Shown here in pieces: positions 33,756 to 42,462 of a DNA stretch of 54,967 nucleotides. The stretch is taken from positions 1 through 54,967 of the forward strand of contig CAWUKV010000007.1 in NCBI GenBank assembly GCA_963923025.1, given 5' to 3'. Positions within the stretch are counted from its first letter, which is position 1. Every line of letters starts with the position of its first letter. A program made the position numbers and the translations under genes. This DNA is from CAWUKV01 sp963923025 (lineage in GTDB: Bacteria > Cyanobacteriota > Cyanobacteriia > Phormidesmidales > Phormidesmidaceae). Below the pieces are notes generated by a model that did no database searches, was not told the DNA's origin, and worked only from the letters and a program-made list of their open reading frames with translations.

Positions 33756-35030
33756 TTACTCAACGGGGCTACTGGTTTCGCAGTCGGTAAGCTGCTTGAG
33801 AATGCGTCGTTGCTCCTCGCTGCCGTCAGCACCAACCTTCTGAGTCATGCCGACATTCATCAGCTCCATCTCTAACCGAACCCGGTAGGCTTCCTGCACC
33901 TCGGTTTCCTGCAACGGCCGCGTCTGGGCGTTGTACGAATCGTCCAGGTCATAATCTAGTTTGTCAGCTAGGGCGGCAATAACGTAGCGTCGCTGGGGCT
34001 CAGCTACGGCTAGCCACTGGGACATCGGCGCTGAAAGAATGTTGTCAGTATCTAGCTGGGTGATTTGCCGCTGTAGCCACGCTTCAACGGTGGAAATGGG
34101 CCAGTCTGAGGTTTCTTCGTCAACCTTGGCAAAGGCGTGGGCCTCGCTGTAGGACACTATCCCATCCTGGTCGTAGTCGGCAGACGCGACGGGCTGGCCA
34201 ACCCGGTCGATGCCGCTGAGCCCTGCAAAAAAGCTAGAGCTGTAGTCGCGGTAGTCGGCCTCGTTGACGGCGGGGGTACAGCCCACCGAGGGCCGACTCG
34301 CCACAGTGGCAAAGAAGCCGCAGCGGCTTTGCAGAGCAACGGGCTGTTCAGGATTACCCCCTTCGTAAATGAGATTGGCAAACGCACCCGCGTAGCACTG
34401 GGCCATCATCGTCACAAAGTGTCGCTGGGGAACCAAAGGTTGGGCAGACGGCACGGCATCGAGACGCGTCGCAAAGTCTTCCACATCCATGAGGTCTTCG
34501 CCCCAAAGAATCAGGGCGTTATTTTCGGGATTCTGCTCGTTGTAAAGGCCATGCCCGGTGAAGTAAAAGAACTGACTACAGGCGGGGGTTTCTCCGGTGG
34601 GGACAAGGGTATGGTCGAACCAGTCACTGACGTTGGCATAGGTGGCAGCACCCTGGAGGTTGCCGATTTCTGGCGGTTTGAACCGCTCAAATCCGAGAGC
34701 GTTGAGGTAGCGTACCGTTGCCTGACCGTCGTTACCGTTGGCAAAAAAGACATCAGCGGCTGTCTCGGGTAGCCCCAGCGCAGTGAGGGTGCGTCGAAAA
34801 TATAAGACGTTCTTTTCCAGGGCAATTTCGTTGTAGCTGGGCGCACCACCCCCCGCCACAACGAGAAACTTCGTGGTTTCGGGGTCTGCGCCAGTCAGAA
34901 TGACGGGTGCAGCAGCATCAGCATGATCCGGGTGACGAAACCTGGCGCAGCCGCTCAAAACCAGAGCCAGTAGCATACTGGCCGACATGGTCAACATCAG
35001 CTGACGAATCAGGGCATTGCGCGATCGCAT
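33756..35030 (-). CDS. Caspase/legumain-like lipoprotein with EF-hand-like loop
   Basis: A 424-residue protein from the ATG at 35030. A lipobox (LVLSGC, Cys 28) ends the signal peptide, so it should be a lipid-anchored exported protein. The core has the clan CD layout: His 160 in FYFTGHG and Cys 212 in MMAQCYAG, each after a hydrophobic strand, as in legumain and caspase relatives. A loop DYDQDGIVSYSE (285-296) matches a Ca-binding EF-hand consensus. The C-terminal 100 residues are helical and unassigned. Protease activity is inferred from the dyad only. The M28 peptidase gene lies just upstream on the same strand with 39 bases between. Confidence 0.82.
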   Translation of the reverse strand: MRSRNALIRQLMLTMSASMLLALVLSGCARFRHPDHADAAAPVILTGADPETTKFLVVAGGGAPSYNEIALEKNVLYFRRTLTALGLPETAADVFFANGNDGQATVRYLNALGFERFKPPEIGNLQGAATYANVSDWFDHTLVPTGETPACSQFFYFTGHGLYNEQNPENNALILWGEDLMDVEDFATRLDAVPSAQPLVPQRHFVTMMAQCYAGAFANLIYEGGNPEQPVALQSRCGFFATVASRPSVGCTPAVNEADYRDYSSSFFAGLSGIDRVGQPVASADYDQDGIVSYSEAHAFAKVDEETSDWPISTVEAWLQRQITQLDTDNILSAPMSQWLAVAEPQRRYVIAALADKLDYDLDDSYNAQTRPLQETEVQEAYRVRLEMELMNVGMTQKVGADGSEEQRRILKQLTDCETSSPVE

Positions 35031-35069
35031 TCCACTACACACCCTAGTGACGTGTCATCCTCAGCTTAG

Positions 35070-35930
35070 CTACAGCTGCCGCAGCCCCGCTACCAATCCC
35101 ATGCAGACTCGCGTTAGCGCATCTAAGTCCAGCGTTTCCAGCGTATCGCTGGGCTGATGGTAGTGGGGGTTGCGCAGGTCGGCCGTATCGGTGACCAGTA
35201 CGGCATCATAGCCCGCGTCCCAAAAAGGGGCATGGTCGCTGCGCCGAATCGTCGGTAGCGGGCGACCTGCTGCCACCATTGGCAGCCACTCACAGGGCAT
35301 ATCTACGGCTAGAAGCGATCGCTTCAGCCGCATCAGTGTCGGGATGCGCTGCCAGTTACCAATCAGGGCGATGAAGTTGCCAGTAGAGGGATAGAGGCGT
35401 TCGAGTCCTGCCGGATACTGCTGCGATTCGGGTGTTGCGTCGGTGTACCCCAGCATCTCTAGACTGAGCATGAGATGAACCGACTGCCGCTGGACACGCA
35501 GATAGTCCACATAGGCACGGCTGCCCAACAGACCATATTCCTCCAAGTCGAAGGCCACCAGCCACAGCGGTCTGCGCCCTGGAACCTGATGCCATAGACG
35601 CGCCAGCTCTAGCAGTACGGCTACCCCCGTGGCGTTGTCGTCTGCGCCGGGGGTGCCCGGTACAGCATCGTAGTGCGCGCCAACCAGAATTGGGGCCAGC
35701 TGCCGCTTTGCCGTACCGGGCAGGACGGTATACCAGTTGGTATGCTGTCGCCGATTTTCAGAAAACGTCTGGGGAACTACCGTCGCCCAACGGCCTAGCT
35801 GCTGTTTGATGTACTGCTGAACATAGAAGTGTCCCTGAGTCGCCAAACAAGGATCGCGATCGCGGATTAATTCAGCCAAATGTGCCACTAAATTGCGTTT
35901 AATGGCGTCCTTATCGTTAGTGCAGCGCAT
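35070..35930 (-). CDS. M28-family zinc aminopeptidase
   Basis: A 286-residue peptidase from the ATG at 35930; a GTG at 35960 would add 10 residues. The two-zinc site is visible: His/Asp in VGAHYDAVPG, bridging Asp in GADDNATGVAV, the Glu pair in FDLEEYGLLG, and His in NPHYHQPSDTLETLD. No signal peptide is seen, so it may be cytoplasmic, or the start may lie elsewhere. Members remove N-terminal residues from peptides; some M28 relatives are glutaminyl cyclases. It precedes the caspase-like lipoprotein by 39 bases and may share its transcript. Confidence 0.9.
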   Translation of the reverse strand: MRCTNDKDAIKRNLVAHLAELIRDRDPCLATQGHFYVQQYIKQQLGRWATVVPQTFSENRRQHTNWYTVLPGTAKRQLAPILVGAHYDAVPGTPGADDNATGVAVLLELARLWHQVPGRRPLWLVAFDLEEYGLLGSRAYVDYLRVQRQSVHLMLSLEMLGYTDATPESQQYPAGLERLYPSTGNFIALIGNWQRIPTLMRLKRSLLAVDMPCEWLPMVAAGRPLPTIRRSDHAPFWDAGYDAVLVTDTADLRNPHYHQPSDTLETLDLDALTRVCMGLVAGLRQL

Positions 35931-36362
35931 TTTAAGGGGACATGTGAGGTCGGGGCGCACAGAACAGGCGAAGACGACATCTCAATCATCAGCATTGAAA
36001 TACTCACCCAATCGTCGTCATTCACTGAAACTCACCAGTGATTAGCGTTCAGTCTTAGCTTTTCGAGGTAGCAACTTTTCTTTGTGTGTCAACCTCCCAA
36101 TGCCAATTCGGTCATTGGATTTCTTTATCAGAATTTCAAACAAAAGCGGTGGATAACATCAAGAAGGCTAGATGGCAGAGTAATTATGCCTATCACGAGG
36201 GGGTTTACCCTCCGATACCGTTTTCTAATGAGCCTTTGACAGTGATCCCGATCACCAATTTTCGACTGTATACTGTATCTGACTGTATCTCGGTATACAC
36301 ATTTGCACGCGTCTGCTGCGGGTTCCTGTGTTTACCGTGTAAAGCTATCGCAAAGATAGCTG
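35931..36362. other. Divergent intergenic region with short ACTGTAT repeats
   Basis: About 430 bases between the M28 peptidase and RlpA genes. ACTGTAT occurs three times (36265-36271, 36272-36278, 36282-36288), close to two GTATAC palindromes (36268-36273 and 36293-36298), 65-100 bases before the RlpA start; this could be an operator. A 94-residue plus-strand frame at 36086-36370 has no family likeness and is not called. Confidence 0.4.
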
Positions 36363-37724
36363 TTGTTTAAATTACCAGACGAGCTTTTTTCCACGTTCTG
36401 GGCTGTCTTTCTAATAGGAAGTTCATCTGCTCATGCGTGTCATTTGTCTATGCTAGATCTGCCAGATATGGACGCGGTTATGCCGCTGCTGCCGTTTCAA
36501 TCCGCACTGGTTCAACCGTGGACCGTCGCTGCGCCGCCGCTAAGTCCAACTGACGTCAGCTTGCTGCCGATTCAGACCCTTTCGAGCCAGTCCTTGACCG
36601 CTCACGGACTGTCAGAGCCAGTCCTTCCAGACTCGACTTCGGCTAGCGTGCCTGCCGTGTTAGAAAGTTGGCTACCGCTCTCTTCGCTACCGGCTGGTCT
36701 GCGCCCGACGCTAGATCCCAGTCAGCTGACGCCGCTGGGTTTAGCCGCCCTGCTAGAGCCGGTAATCGCCTTCGCCCAAACTGACGCTGAGGTGTCTGAA
36801 ACTGACAGGTCTGAATCTGACGGGTCTGAATCTGAAGCACCCGAAGCCAGCCCAACCGCTGCCGTTGTTACCCCCGTTCAGCTGCCGACAGAACCGGCCT
36901 TGGAAACTTGGGCCGCGATCGCGGATGTGCGCGTCGTCCCCGCTACCGAAGATAGGCTAAGCCCGACGGTGGCATCGCTTATGGCCTGCACTGTGTCTGA
37001 AGCCCCTTTGCCAGACCCAGCCCAGACGAATGCCGCTCGCTACCAGGTCTGGTTGCAGGACCAGCACATTGCCGATTTCGAATCGCTAGATCAGGCTGAG
37101 GCAGTCGCTCAGCAGATCCGGCAGTGGCACCAGGTCGGCTTAAACGGTGAAGAGATTTTGCCCGTGCTTGAGGGCAGACGCCCGCTGGTGCGGATTAACG
37201 ATGACACCGTGTTGCCCATCACACAGTCGATGGCGGAGTCGTTGGGACATTCGCCTGAATGGGTGGCCGTAGCCATTGCCAATAACCTCCGCCAGGCACT
37301 CAATATCGCTAGGTTGGATGCGGGTGCTGTACAGATGGCCTTCGACCAGCTTGCCCCCTCCCCTCAAAAGCTGGGGGGAACGGCATCCTGGTATGGGCCT
37401 TACTTCCACGGCAGAATCACGGCTACCGGTGAGACCTTCAACCAGTACGACCTAACTGCCGCTCACAAAACGCTACCCTTTGGCACTCGGCTGAAGGTCC
37501 GTAACGTCAACAATGGTCGTACGGTTGTGGTGCGCATCAATGACCGAGGCCCATACATCGGCGATCGCTCTTTGGATCTCTCCAAGGCTGCGGCCCAGTG
37601 CCTAGGCGGTGAACAGGTTGGATTGGTCAACTACGAAGCGCTGATTTTGCAAGATGCGACGACACTCGACGCCGCTGGCGACGAAACGTTGGCAATGGGG
37701 CTCTCTCAGCTGGACCAGAACTAG
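36363..37724 (+). CDS. rlpA: RlpA-like double-psi beta-barrel protein
   Basis: About 453 residues from a TTG at 36363; the ATG at 36450 is the alternative, but the longer form gives a hydrophobic signal-like stretch (FSTFWAVFLIGSSSAHA) needed for export. The middle is low-complexity (Ser/Glu/Pro rich), followed by a helical region. The C-terminal RlpA domain (about 340-430) has GTASWYGPYFHG, ATGETFNQYDLTAAHKTLP, FGTRLKVRNVNNGR and VRINDRGPYIGDRSLDLS, including the catalytic Asp of DRGPY. RlpA cuts peptidoglycan strands lacking stem peptides at division sites in other bacteria. The next gene starts after 8 bases. Confidence 0.9.
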   Translation: MFKLPDELFSTFWAVFLIGSSSAHACHLSMLDLPDMDAVMPLLPFQSALVQPWTVAAPPLSPTDVSLLPIQTLSSQSLTAHGLSEPVLPDSTSASVPAVLESWLPLSSLPAGLRPTLDPSQLTPLGLAALLEPVIAFAQTDAEVSETDRSESDGSESEAPEASPTAAVVTPVQLPTEPALETWAAIADVRVVPATEDRLSPTVASLMACTVSEAPLPDPAQTNAARYQVWLQDQHIADFESLDQAEAVAQQIRQWHQVGLNGEEILPVLEGRRPLVRINDDTVLPITQSMAESLGHSPEWVAVAIANNLRQALNIARLDAGAVQMAFDQLAPSPQKLGGTASWYGPYFHGRITATGETFNQYDLTAAHKTLPFGTRLKVRNVNNGRTVVVRINDRGPYIGDRSLDLSKAAAQCLGGEQVGLVNYEALILQDATTLDAAGDETLAMGLSQLDQN

Positions 37725-37732
37725 GCTGAACC

Positions 37733-38809
37733 ATGGCAGGCATCCGGCTGGAGTCGGTAACGCAGCTTGCTCCGGCTGAAGCACCCCCCAGAGCCCTCAT
37801 TCAAAGCATCTCGTTCGCAGTACCGAATGGTGAGTTTTGGGTTCTGGTGGGACCGTCGGGCTGTGGTAAGTCCACCCTATTGAGGACAATTGCTGGGCTA
37901 TTGCCCCTATCTTCTGGTCAGATCTTCATTGGCGATCGGCTGGTCAATGGGGTGCCTGCCCGTCAGCGTGACGTCGCGATGGTCTTTCAAAACTACGCCC
38001 TGTATCCCCACATGAGCGTGGCTCAAAATCTGGGGTTTGGGTTAAAAATGCGCGGGCTGAATTGGGCGGCGAGATCGCAACAGGTTAGCAAAATGGCTGC
38101 CGCGCTAGACCTTACCCCCCTGTTAGCCCGAAAACCGTCTCAGCTCTCTGGTGGTCAGCAGCAGCGGGTTGCGTTAGGGCGAGCGCTAGTGCGTCAACCC
38201 CAGGTTTTTCTTTTGGACGAACCCCTGTCTAACCTAGATGCACAGCTGCGCGACGAAACCCGTGCCGAACTCAAGCAGCTGCATCGGCGCTTCGGCGTGA
38301 CCACGCTGTATGTGACCCACGACCAGACCGAAGCCATGACCCTGGCTGACCAGCTGATCGTATTGGATAAAGGTAAAATTCAGCAGATTGGCCCGCCACT
38401 CGAGGTGTACGCTCAGCCCATTAACACCACCGTTGCAGCTTTTCTGGGGTCTCCCCCCATGAACCTGCTGACGGTTGAGTGCCGCCAGTCCCGGCTGTGG
38501 CTCGGTCAACAGTCCGTTGCTCTATGGGACGCAAACGACGACGGAGAGATGACGCTGGGAATTCGGCCTGAGCAGGTTCAACTCACGGGCGAGCAAGGGA
38601 TTCCGCTACAGGTCACTGTCGTGGAACCGCTCGGTCGAGAGATTTTAGTGCAGGGGCAGCTTGTCGGTGGCCAAATGTTATCGCTGTTCGTTGGCCCCAA
38701 CCAGCGCCCTCAAGTCGGTTCAACCCTGTCAGTGACCCTGATACCGCCGCTACATGTGTTTGACCCGCAGACGGGAAATGGGGTGGGGTTTGCTGATCCG
38801 CTGCCCTGA
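37733..38809 (+). CDS. ABC transporter ATP-binding protein (MalK/UgpC type)
   Basis: A 358-residue ATPase. Walker A GPSGCGKSTLLRTIAG, Q loop FQNYALYPHMSV, signature LSGGQQQRVALGRALV, Walker B VFLLDEPLSNLD and switch VTHDQTEAMTLAD. The C-terminal third (about 240-355) is a TOBE/OB domain of the MalK type (LGIRPEQVQL). This group energises import of sugars, glycerol-3-phosphate or similar solutes. No permease or binding-protein gene is next to it, so it is an orphan ATPase that may serve several importers. It follows RlpA by 8 bases. Confidence 0.93.
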   Translation: MAGIRLESVTQLAPAEAPPRALIQSISFAVPNGEFWVLVGPSGCGKSTLLRTIAGLLPLSSGQIFIGDRLVNGVPARQRDVAMVFQNYALYPHMSVAQNLGFGLKMRGLNWAARSQQVSKMAAALDLTPLLARKPSQLSGGQQQRVALGRALVRQPQVFLLDEPLSNLDAQLRDETRAELKQLHRRFGVTTLYVTHDQTEAMTLADQLIVLDKGKIQQIGPPLEVYAQPINTTVAAFLGSPPMNLLTVECRQSRLWLGQQSVALWDANDDGEMTLGIRPEQVQLTGEQGIPLQVTVVEPLGREILVQGQLVGGQMLSLFVGPNQRPQVGSTLSVTLIPPLHVFDPQTGNGVGFADPLP

Positions 38810-38843
38810 CACAATGACAGAACCAGCGCTGGCTCAGCCAGCG

Positions 38844-39086
38844 CTACCAGGTCGGGTCTACATACAGGTTGATAACGACTTTGGCCTGTCCACCAGGGAC
38901 CGAACTAATGCAGGCACAAATGGGGTCCGCCCGGTCGTCAATCTCAACTTCGCAGGCGTGGCAAGAACCCATCAGACATCCGGTTGGGATAGTAACTCCG
39001 GCGCGTTCTGCCACCTGTAGCAGGGGCTCACCTGCTGCCGCTTCAACAGAGACATCATCGGGTAAAAACTGAACGGTAACGCTCAT
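38844..39086 (-). CDS. Plant-type 2Fe-2S ferredoxin
   Basis: An 80-residue protein from the ATG at 39086 (MSVTVQFLPDD); the longer open frame upstream adds unlike residues. The cluster Cys are C-x4-C-x2-C in PTGCLMGSCHACEVEI plus one of the two Cys in DPICACIS. It is shorter and more divergent than photosynthetic PetF, so it is likely a specialised electron carrier. It is convergent with the ABC ATPase, 34 bases apart. Confidence 0.85.
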   Translation of the reverse strand: MSVTVQFLPDDVSVEAAAGEPLLQVAERAGVTIPTGCLMGSCHACEVEIDDRADPICACISSVPGGQAKVVINLYVDPTW

Positions 39087-39641
39087 ACACTCTTTATCTA
39101 CTTTGACGATCTGTGGGTGCGTTTTGTCCTGACCTATTCTAAACCGGGTTGAAAGCTCAGTAGGACGGTTGGGCCTTTCCCGCCAATTTGGATTTCTACT
39201 GTCTATCGTGCTGTATTTCAGTAGGACCGACAGTGTGGACAACAGTCGCTAGCTTGTACTGTAGTCCAATTAATAAAGTGCCAATATCTGGATTATCTTC
39301 AAAAACTACTAGATAAATTTTCTCTAAACCGCACGCTACTGCAATTAAAAGCTGTGAGTTCCGCCTCTATCTATGGGAACATCGGCGACCTATCTGCATC
39401 TTTGAAATCAGGTAACGTCGGTATCTATTAGGACTTCATCGTTGTTTTTTTCTTGAGAAGAAAACAATAGAAAAATATTAATACTGCCAATTTAACCAGC
39501 CTGACTGCCCTGTCGGCAAAGGGTTTACCGATTTAGCTACGCCTTGTCATGAACAGAGCGGCTAATCGGGAGATTTTTTTGCCTACAGATAATAAATAAA
39601 AAAAGTGCTTGCATCCGTTCTTTTCTAAGCAAAGGGCCATT
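39087..39641. other. AT-rich divergent region upstream of the M23 hydrolase
   Basis: About 555 bases, clearly richer in A and T from 39244 on than the surrounding genes. A sigma-70-type promoter (39453-39481) is listed separately. No gene is supported; the 63-residue minus-strand frame at 39533-39724 overlaps the hydrolase start. Confidence 0.5.
39453..39481 (+). promoter_or_regulatory. Sigma-70-type promoter of the LysM-M23 gene
   Basis: TTGAGA (39453-39458), a spacer of exactly 17 bases, and TATTAA (39476-39481), in an AT-rich stretch. The predicted start near 39488 leaves a leader of about 150 bases before the GTG at 39642. Confidence 0.6.
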
Positions 39642-41699
39642 GTGGAAAAAGTGACCAATAGTAATAGTTTTAAGGGACGTCGAGAGATACGCAGAAATGC
39701 GTTGAGGGTGACGCTATTTGGCATGACAACCCTGGCCGCATTTCAAGCTATGGCAGAAGCCAGTTCTGCGCCAGTCGAGTTGCCTGCGCCAGATCCGACG
39801 CCGACAGGTCCGGCACCTAAGGTCACGCTAACCCCCGCCGAGTCAGCAGTTACTCCGGTGGTTTCTCCCACTGCAACAATTGAACCGGACACTGCACCCA
39901 CTCCCACATTTTCAAGCCCAGCTGCGGCAGCACCACGAGCCATCCCACCCAAAACTGAGCCAAAGTCCAGCCCGTTGGCGCAGCCTAGTCTGACTCCGTC
40001 TGCGACCAGCCCCAGCAATGAAGGCACAAGCCCAGAAGAACCAGCTAAAGCCTCAGCCTCGCCGGGGTTAGCGGTTGAGCCGTCAACTGAGTCCCAGTCT
40101 GTGCCGTCAACCAGCGCAATTACGCCTAGCACCACGCCAGCAACAAGTCAGGCTGCACCCAGCAGCAAGCCGGAGACGGCCCGTGCCGCATTGGATGCCG
40201 CACCAGAACTTAACGGACCCATCGACGAGGATATTGATGAGGTCGCAACCACCGACGCGGTAACAGACGGCCTATCAACGAGCGACGTCGCAGCTGCCCG
40301 TGATGCCATCCTTTCTGTGGGTAGCAGTAATGCGGACCTGACTTCGTTGCTGATGTCCATACCCGCGCAGCGGACCGTTGAGATCCCGTCCCAGATCGCG
40401 CCCCAGATTACACCCCAGATCACATCGGCAGAAACGGGCGAAACGGTGAACAGCACGGTCTATAGATCGGCTGATCGCTCTAGCCTGGAGTATCAATTAC
40501 AGCCTGGCGATACCCTTGGCTCTATAGCCATTGCGCTCGACATTCCCGTGGCTGCCCTGACGGAAGCCAACGACATTACCGAAACAACGCTGCTTATTGC
40601 AGGAGAGGCGCTGACAATTCCAGACGACGTGCCTGAAGCTACGACCCAGGGCGTCGCCCTGAAAGCAGACTTCGCAGCTTTGCAGACGCCCGTTGCCGAA
40701 TCTGAACCCACAGCGGCATCTGAAGCGGATGAGTCAGCAATTTCGACAGAATCGGACAACCGGCTGGCTTATCTGCAGTCCACCGTAGACCAACCCATTG
40801 ATCGTGCCCAGCTGTTGGAGCAGTTGCGCCCCGGTGCGGTATCTGAGGAGCGCTCGGATGCGGCAGCGCTAACCGCAGAAACGCCAAGCAATGAAGCCCC
40901 GGCAGAGACCACACCAGATATTGCGGTTGATCTGACCCTAGACGATGCCTCCGAATCCGTTTTGACCTTGGCCACGGATGAGTCAATCGAACCAGACGCC
41001 TCACGCAATAGTGAGACTGACATCTACGCGAGTCGTCTGCTGGCATCGCTGCGGGCTCCAGTCACGGTAGTCGAAACAGAATCCATCAACAGAGACGAGC
41101 CCGCCACGGACATCGCTGCAGCCTCGGTTCCCCAACCCGCAAGGTCGTCTACGACAGCCAGCGAGGTTGCTACCGCCTCAGTTCGGTCAACGTCCGTTAT
41201 TTCGCCAGCAGCGACATCACCCGCGGCAGGACGTACCGTCCGGGCCAACGAGCCGGTACTACCAGGGCGAGAGAATTACCTACCCCAGCCCACCGATGAG
41301 GTGGACGGGTTTATTTGGCCGACACGGGGGGTAATTTCCTCTGGCTATGGTTGGCGTTGGGGCCGCATGCACCGGGGCGTCGACATTGCCGCGCCAACTG
41401 GCACGCCGATTGTGGCCTCTGCGCCGGGCGTCATTGAGTACGCTGGCTGGAATAACGGCGGCTATGGCAACCTGGTCGACATTCGCCACGCCGACGGTAG
41501 CCTCACCCGCTATGCCCACAACAGCCGAGTCCACGTCGAAGTCGGACAGCAGGTGCAGCAAGGCGAGCTAATTGCCGAGATGGGCAGCACCGGCTACAGC
41601 ACCGGTCCCCACCTGCATTTTGAGATTCACCAGCCTACAGAAGGGACCATTAACCCTATGGCACTAATGCCGGATCAGCGGCTGCTATCGGCTCGTTAG
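39642..41699 (+). CDS. LysM and M23-peptidase murein hydrolase
   Basis: About 685 residues from a GTG at 39642 (AAAGGG upstream); a TTG at 39609 is the alternative. A basic N-terminus and weak hydrophobic stretch lead to a Pro/Ser/Thr-rich region (about 40-190). A LysM (about 285-330: YQLQPGDTLGSIA, LTIP) follows, then a long acidic low-complexity part and a C-terminal M23 domain (about 550-675). Zinc ligands: His/Asp of MHRGVDIAAP and His of GPHLHFEIHQP, with SGYGWRWGR before. The layout matches NlpD/EnvC-type cell-separation hydrolases or activators; all M23 zinc ligands appear present, so it should be active. Confidence 0.92.
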   Translation: MEKVTNSNSFKGRREIRRNALRVTLFGMTTLAAFQAMAEASSAPVELPAPDPTPTGPAPKVTLTPAESAVTPVVSPTATIEPDTAPTPTFSSPAAAAPRAIPPKTEPKSSPLAQPSLTPSATSPSNEGTSPEEPAKASASPGLAVEPSTESQSVPSTSAITPSTTPATSQAAPSSKPETARAALDAAPELNGPIDEDIDEVATTDAVTDGLSTSDVAAARDAILSVGSSNADLTSLLMSIPAQRTVEIPSQIAPQITPQITSAETGETVNSTVYRSADRSSLEYQLQPGDTLGSIAIALDIPVAALTEANDITETTLLIAGEALTIPDDVPEATTQGVALKADFAALQTPVAESEPTAASEADESAISTESDNRLAYLQSTVDQPIDRAQLLEQLRPGAVSEERSDAAALTAETPSNEAPAETTPDIAVDLTLDDASESVLTLATDESIEPDASRNSETDIYASRLLASLRAPVTVVETESINRDEPATDIAAASVPQPARSSTTASEVATASVRSTSVISPAATSPAAGRTVRANEPVLPGRENYLPQPTDEVDGFIWPTRGVISSGYGWRWGRMHRGVDIAAPTGTPIVASAPGVIEYAGWNNGGYGNLVDIRHADGSLTRYAHNSRVHVEVGQQVQQGELIAEMGSTGYSTGPHLHFEIHQPTEGTINPMALMPDQRLLSAR

Positions 41700-41937
41700 G
41701 GTCAGCTTGAATATAGCAATCCGCGGAAAGGTTGAACCGGATTGCGAGTCACGGAGCGTTGTGCGCTAAGAAGGACGATCCACGCTGGGAAGCTCAAGCA
41801 AAGTGACCAAGGCTATAGGTCTCGGAGGTGAAGACTGTCGTGAGGTAATTTTTCACACCAGCAGCCCTACCTTTTGATAGAGCCCGGTCAATACCGCCAA
41901 AACTATCCTGCAATAGGACCAGTCAGGAGGTTTAACC

Positions 41938-42336
41938 ATGACCCTTTTCTCTATTGCCAGTCGGGTAAAGTCAGCTGTGCGATCGCTAGCCCCCGTATGT
42001 CTAGCCGCATGTCTGCTTTGGGCAGGCATTACCGCTCCGGCCCACGCTGCCGACAACTACATGAAAAACGAGCGTGGCACCCTGCAAAGCTACGAGCGCT
42101 ATGACGAAGTGAAGCCCGAGGTTGGCGGCATTAACCGCTACACGGATACCGACCCTCGCCGCGACACCACAGCAGCAGACGCTAAGGCCAGGGCCCTCAG
42201 TGACCAGGCAGAGCGCAGCAAGCGCATGGCTGACGATCCGTTTGAGCCGACCCGTGAAACCCTCTCCAACACAGGGGACTATATCAGCAACGCAGTGGAC
42301 GAGGCCAAGGCCAACATTAAGGATGCGCTGAACTAA
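41938..42336 (+). CDS. Small exported hydrophilic protein
   Basis: A 132-residue protein with an excellent Shine-Dalgarno (AGGAGG 8 bases before the ATG). A signal peptide (LAACLLWAGITAPAHA, cut before ADNY) is followed by a highly charged, helix-forming mature part with YMKNERGTLQSYERYDEVKPE and a C-terminal amphipathic helix VDEAKANIKDALN. It probably lies in the thylakoid lumen or periplasm. No function known to me. A strong terminator follows. Confidence 0.78.
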   Translation: MTLFSIASRVKSAVRSLAPVCLAACLLWAGITAPAHAADNYMKNERGTLQSYERYDEVKPEVGGINRYTDTDPRRDTTAADAKARALSDQAERSKRMADDPFEPTRETLSNTGDYISNAVDEAKANIKDALN

Positions 42337-42419
42337 CGGTTCCTGCGGTAAATCGACTGAAGACGCTTGAACGCGTCAGCATCGAACACTAGAAAAACAG
42401 AAAAAAGTTTTAGAACGGC

Positions 42420-42453
42420 CCCCTCGTCAATTCCTTGGCGAGGGGTTTTGTTT
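42420..42453 (+). terminator. Rho-independent terminator
   Basis: CCCCTCGTCAA (42420-42430) pairs with TTGGCGAGGGG (42435-42445), 11 pairs with one G-T and a TTCC loop, followed by TTTTGTTTT. It ends the exported-protein transcript and lies 10 bases before the end of the convergent P-loop gene. Confidence 0.92.
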
Positions 42454-42462
42454 TGACTGCCA

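Noticed and set aside
36285..36298. GTA-N8-TAC motif (GTATCTCGGTATAC) before RlpA
   Set aside because: It is part of local GTATAC/ACTGTAT repeats, lacks the -10 spacing, and such matches occur by chance about every 4 kb.
36086..36370. 94-residue plus-strand frame before RlpA
   Set aside because: No family resemblance or start signal; composition looks like intergenic sequence.
39743..41561. Long antisense frames in the M23 hydrolase gene
   Set aside because: They arise from low-complexity Pro/Ser/Thr and acidic codons and show no independent gene signals.
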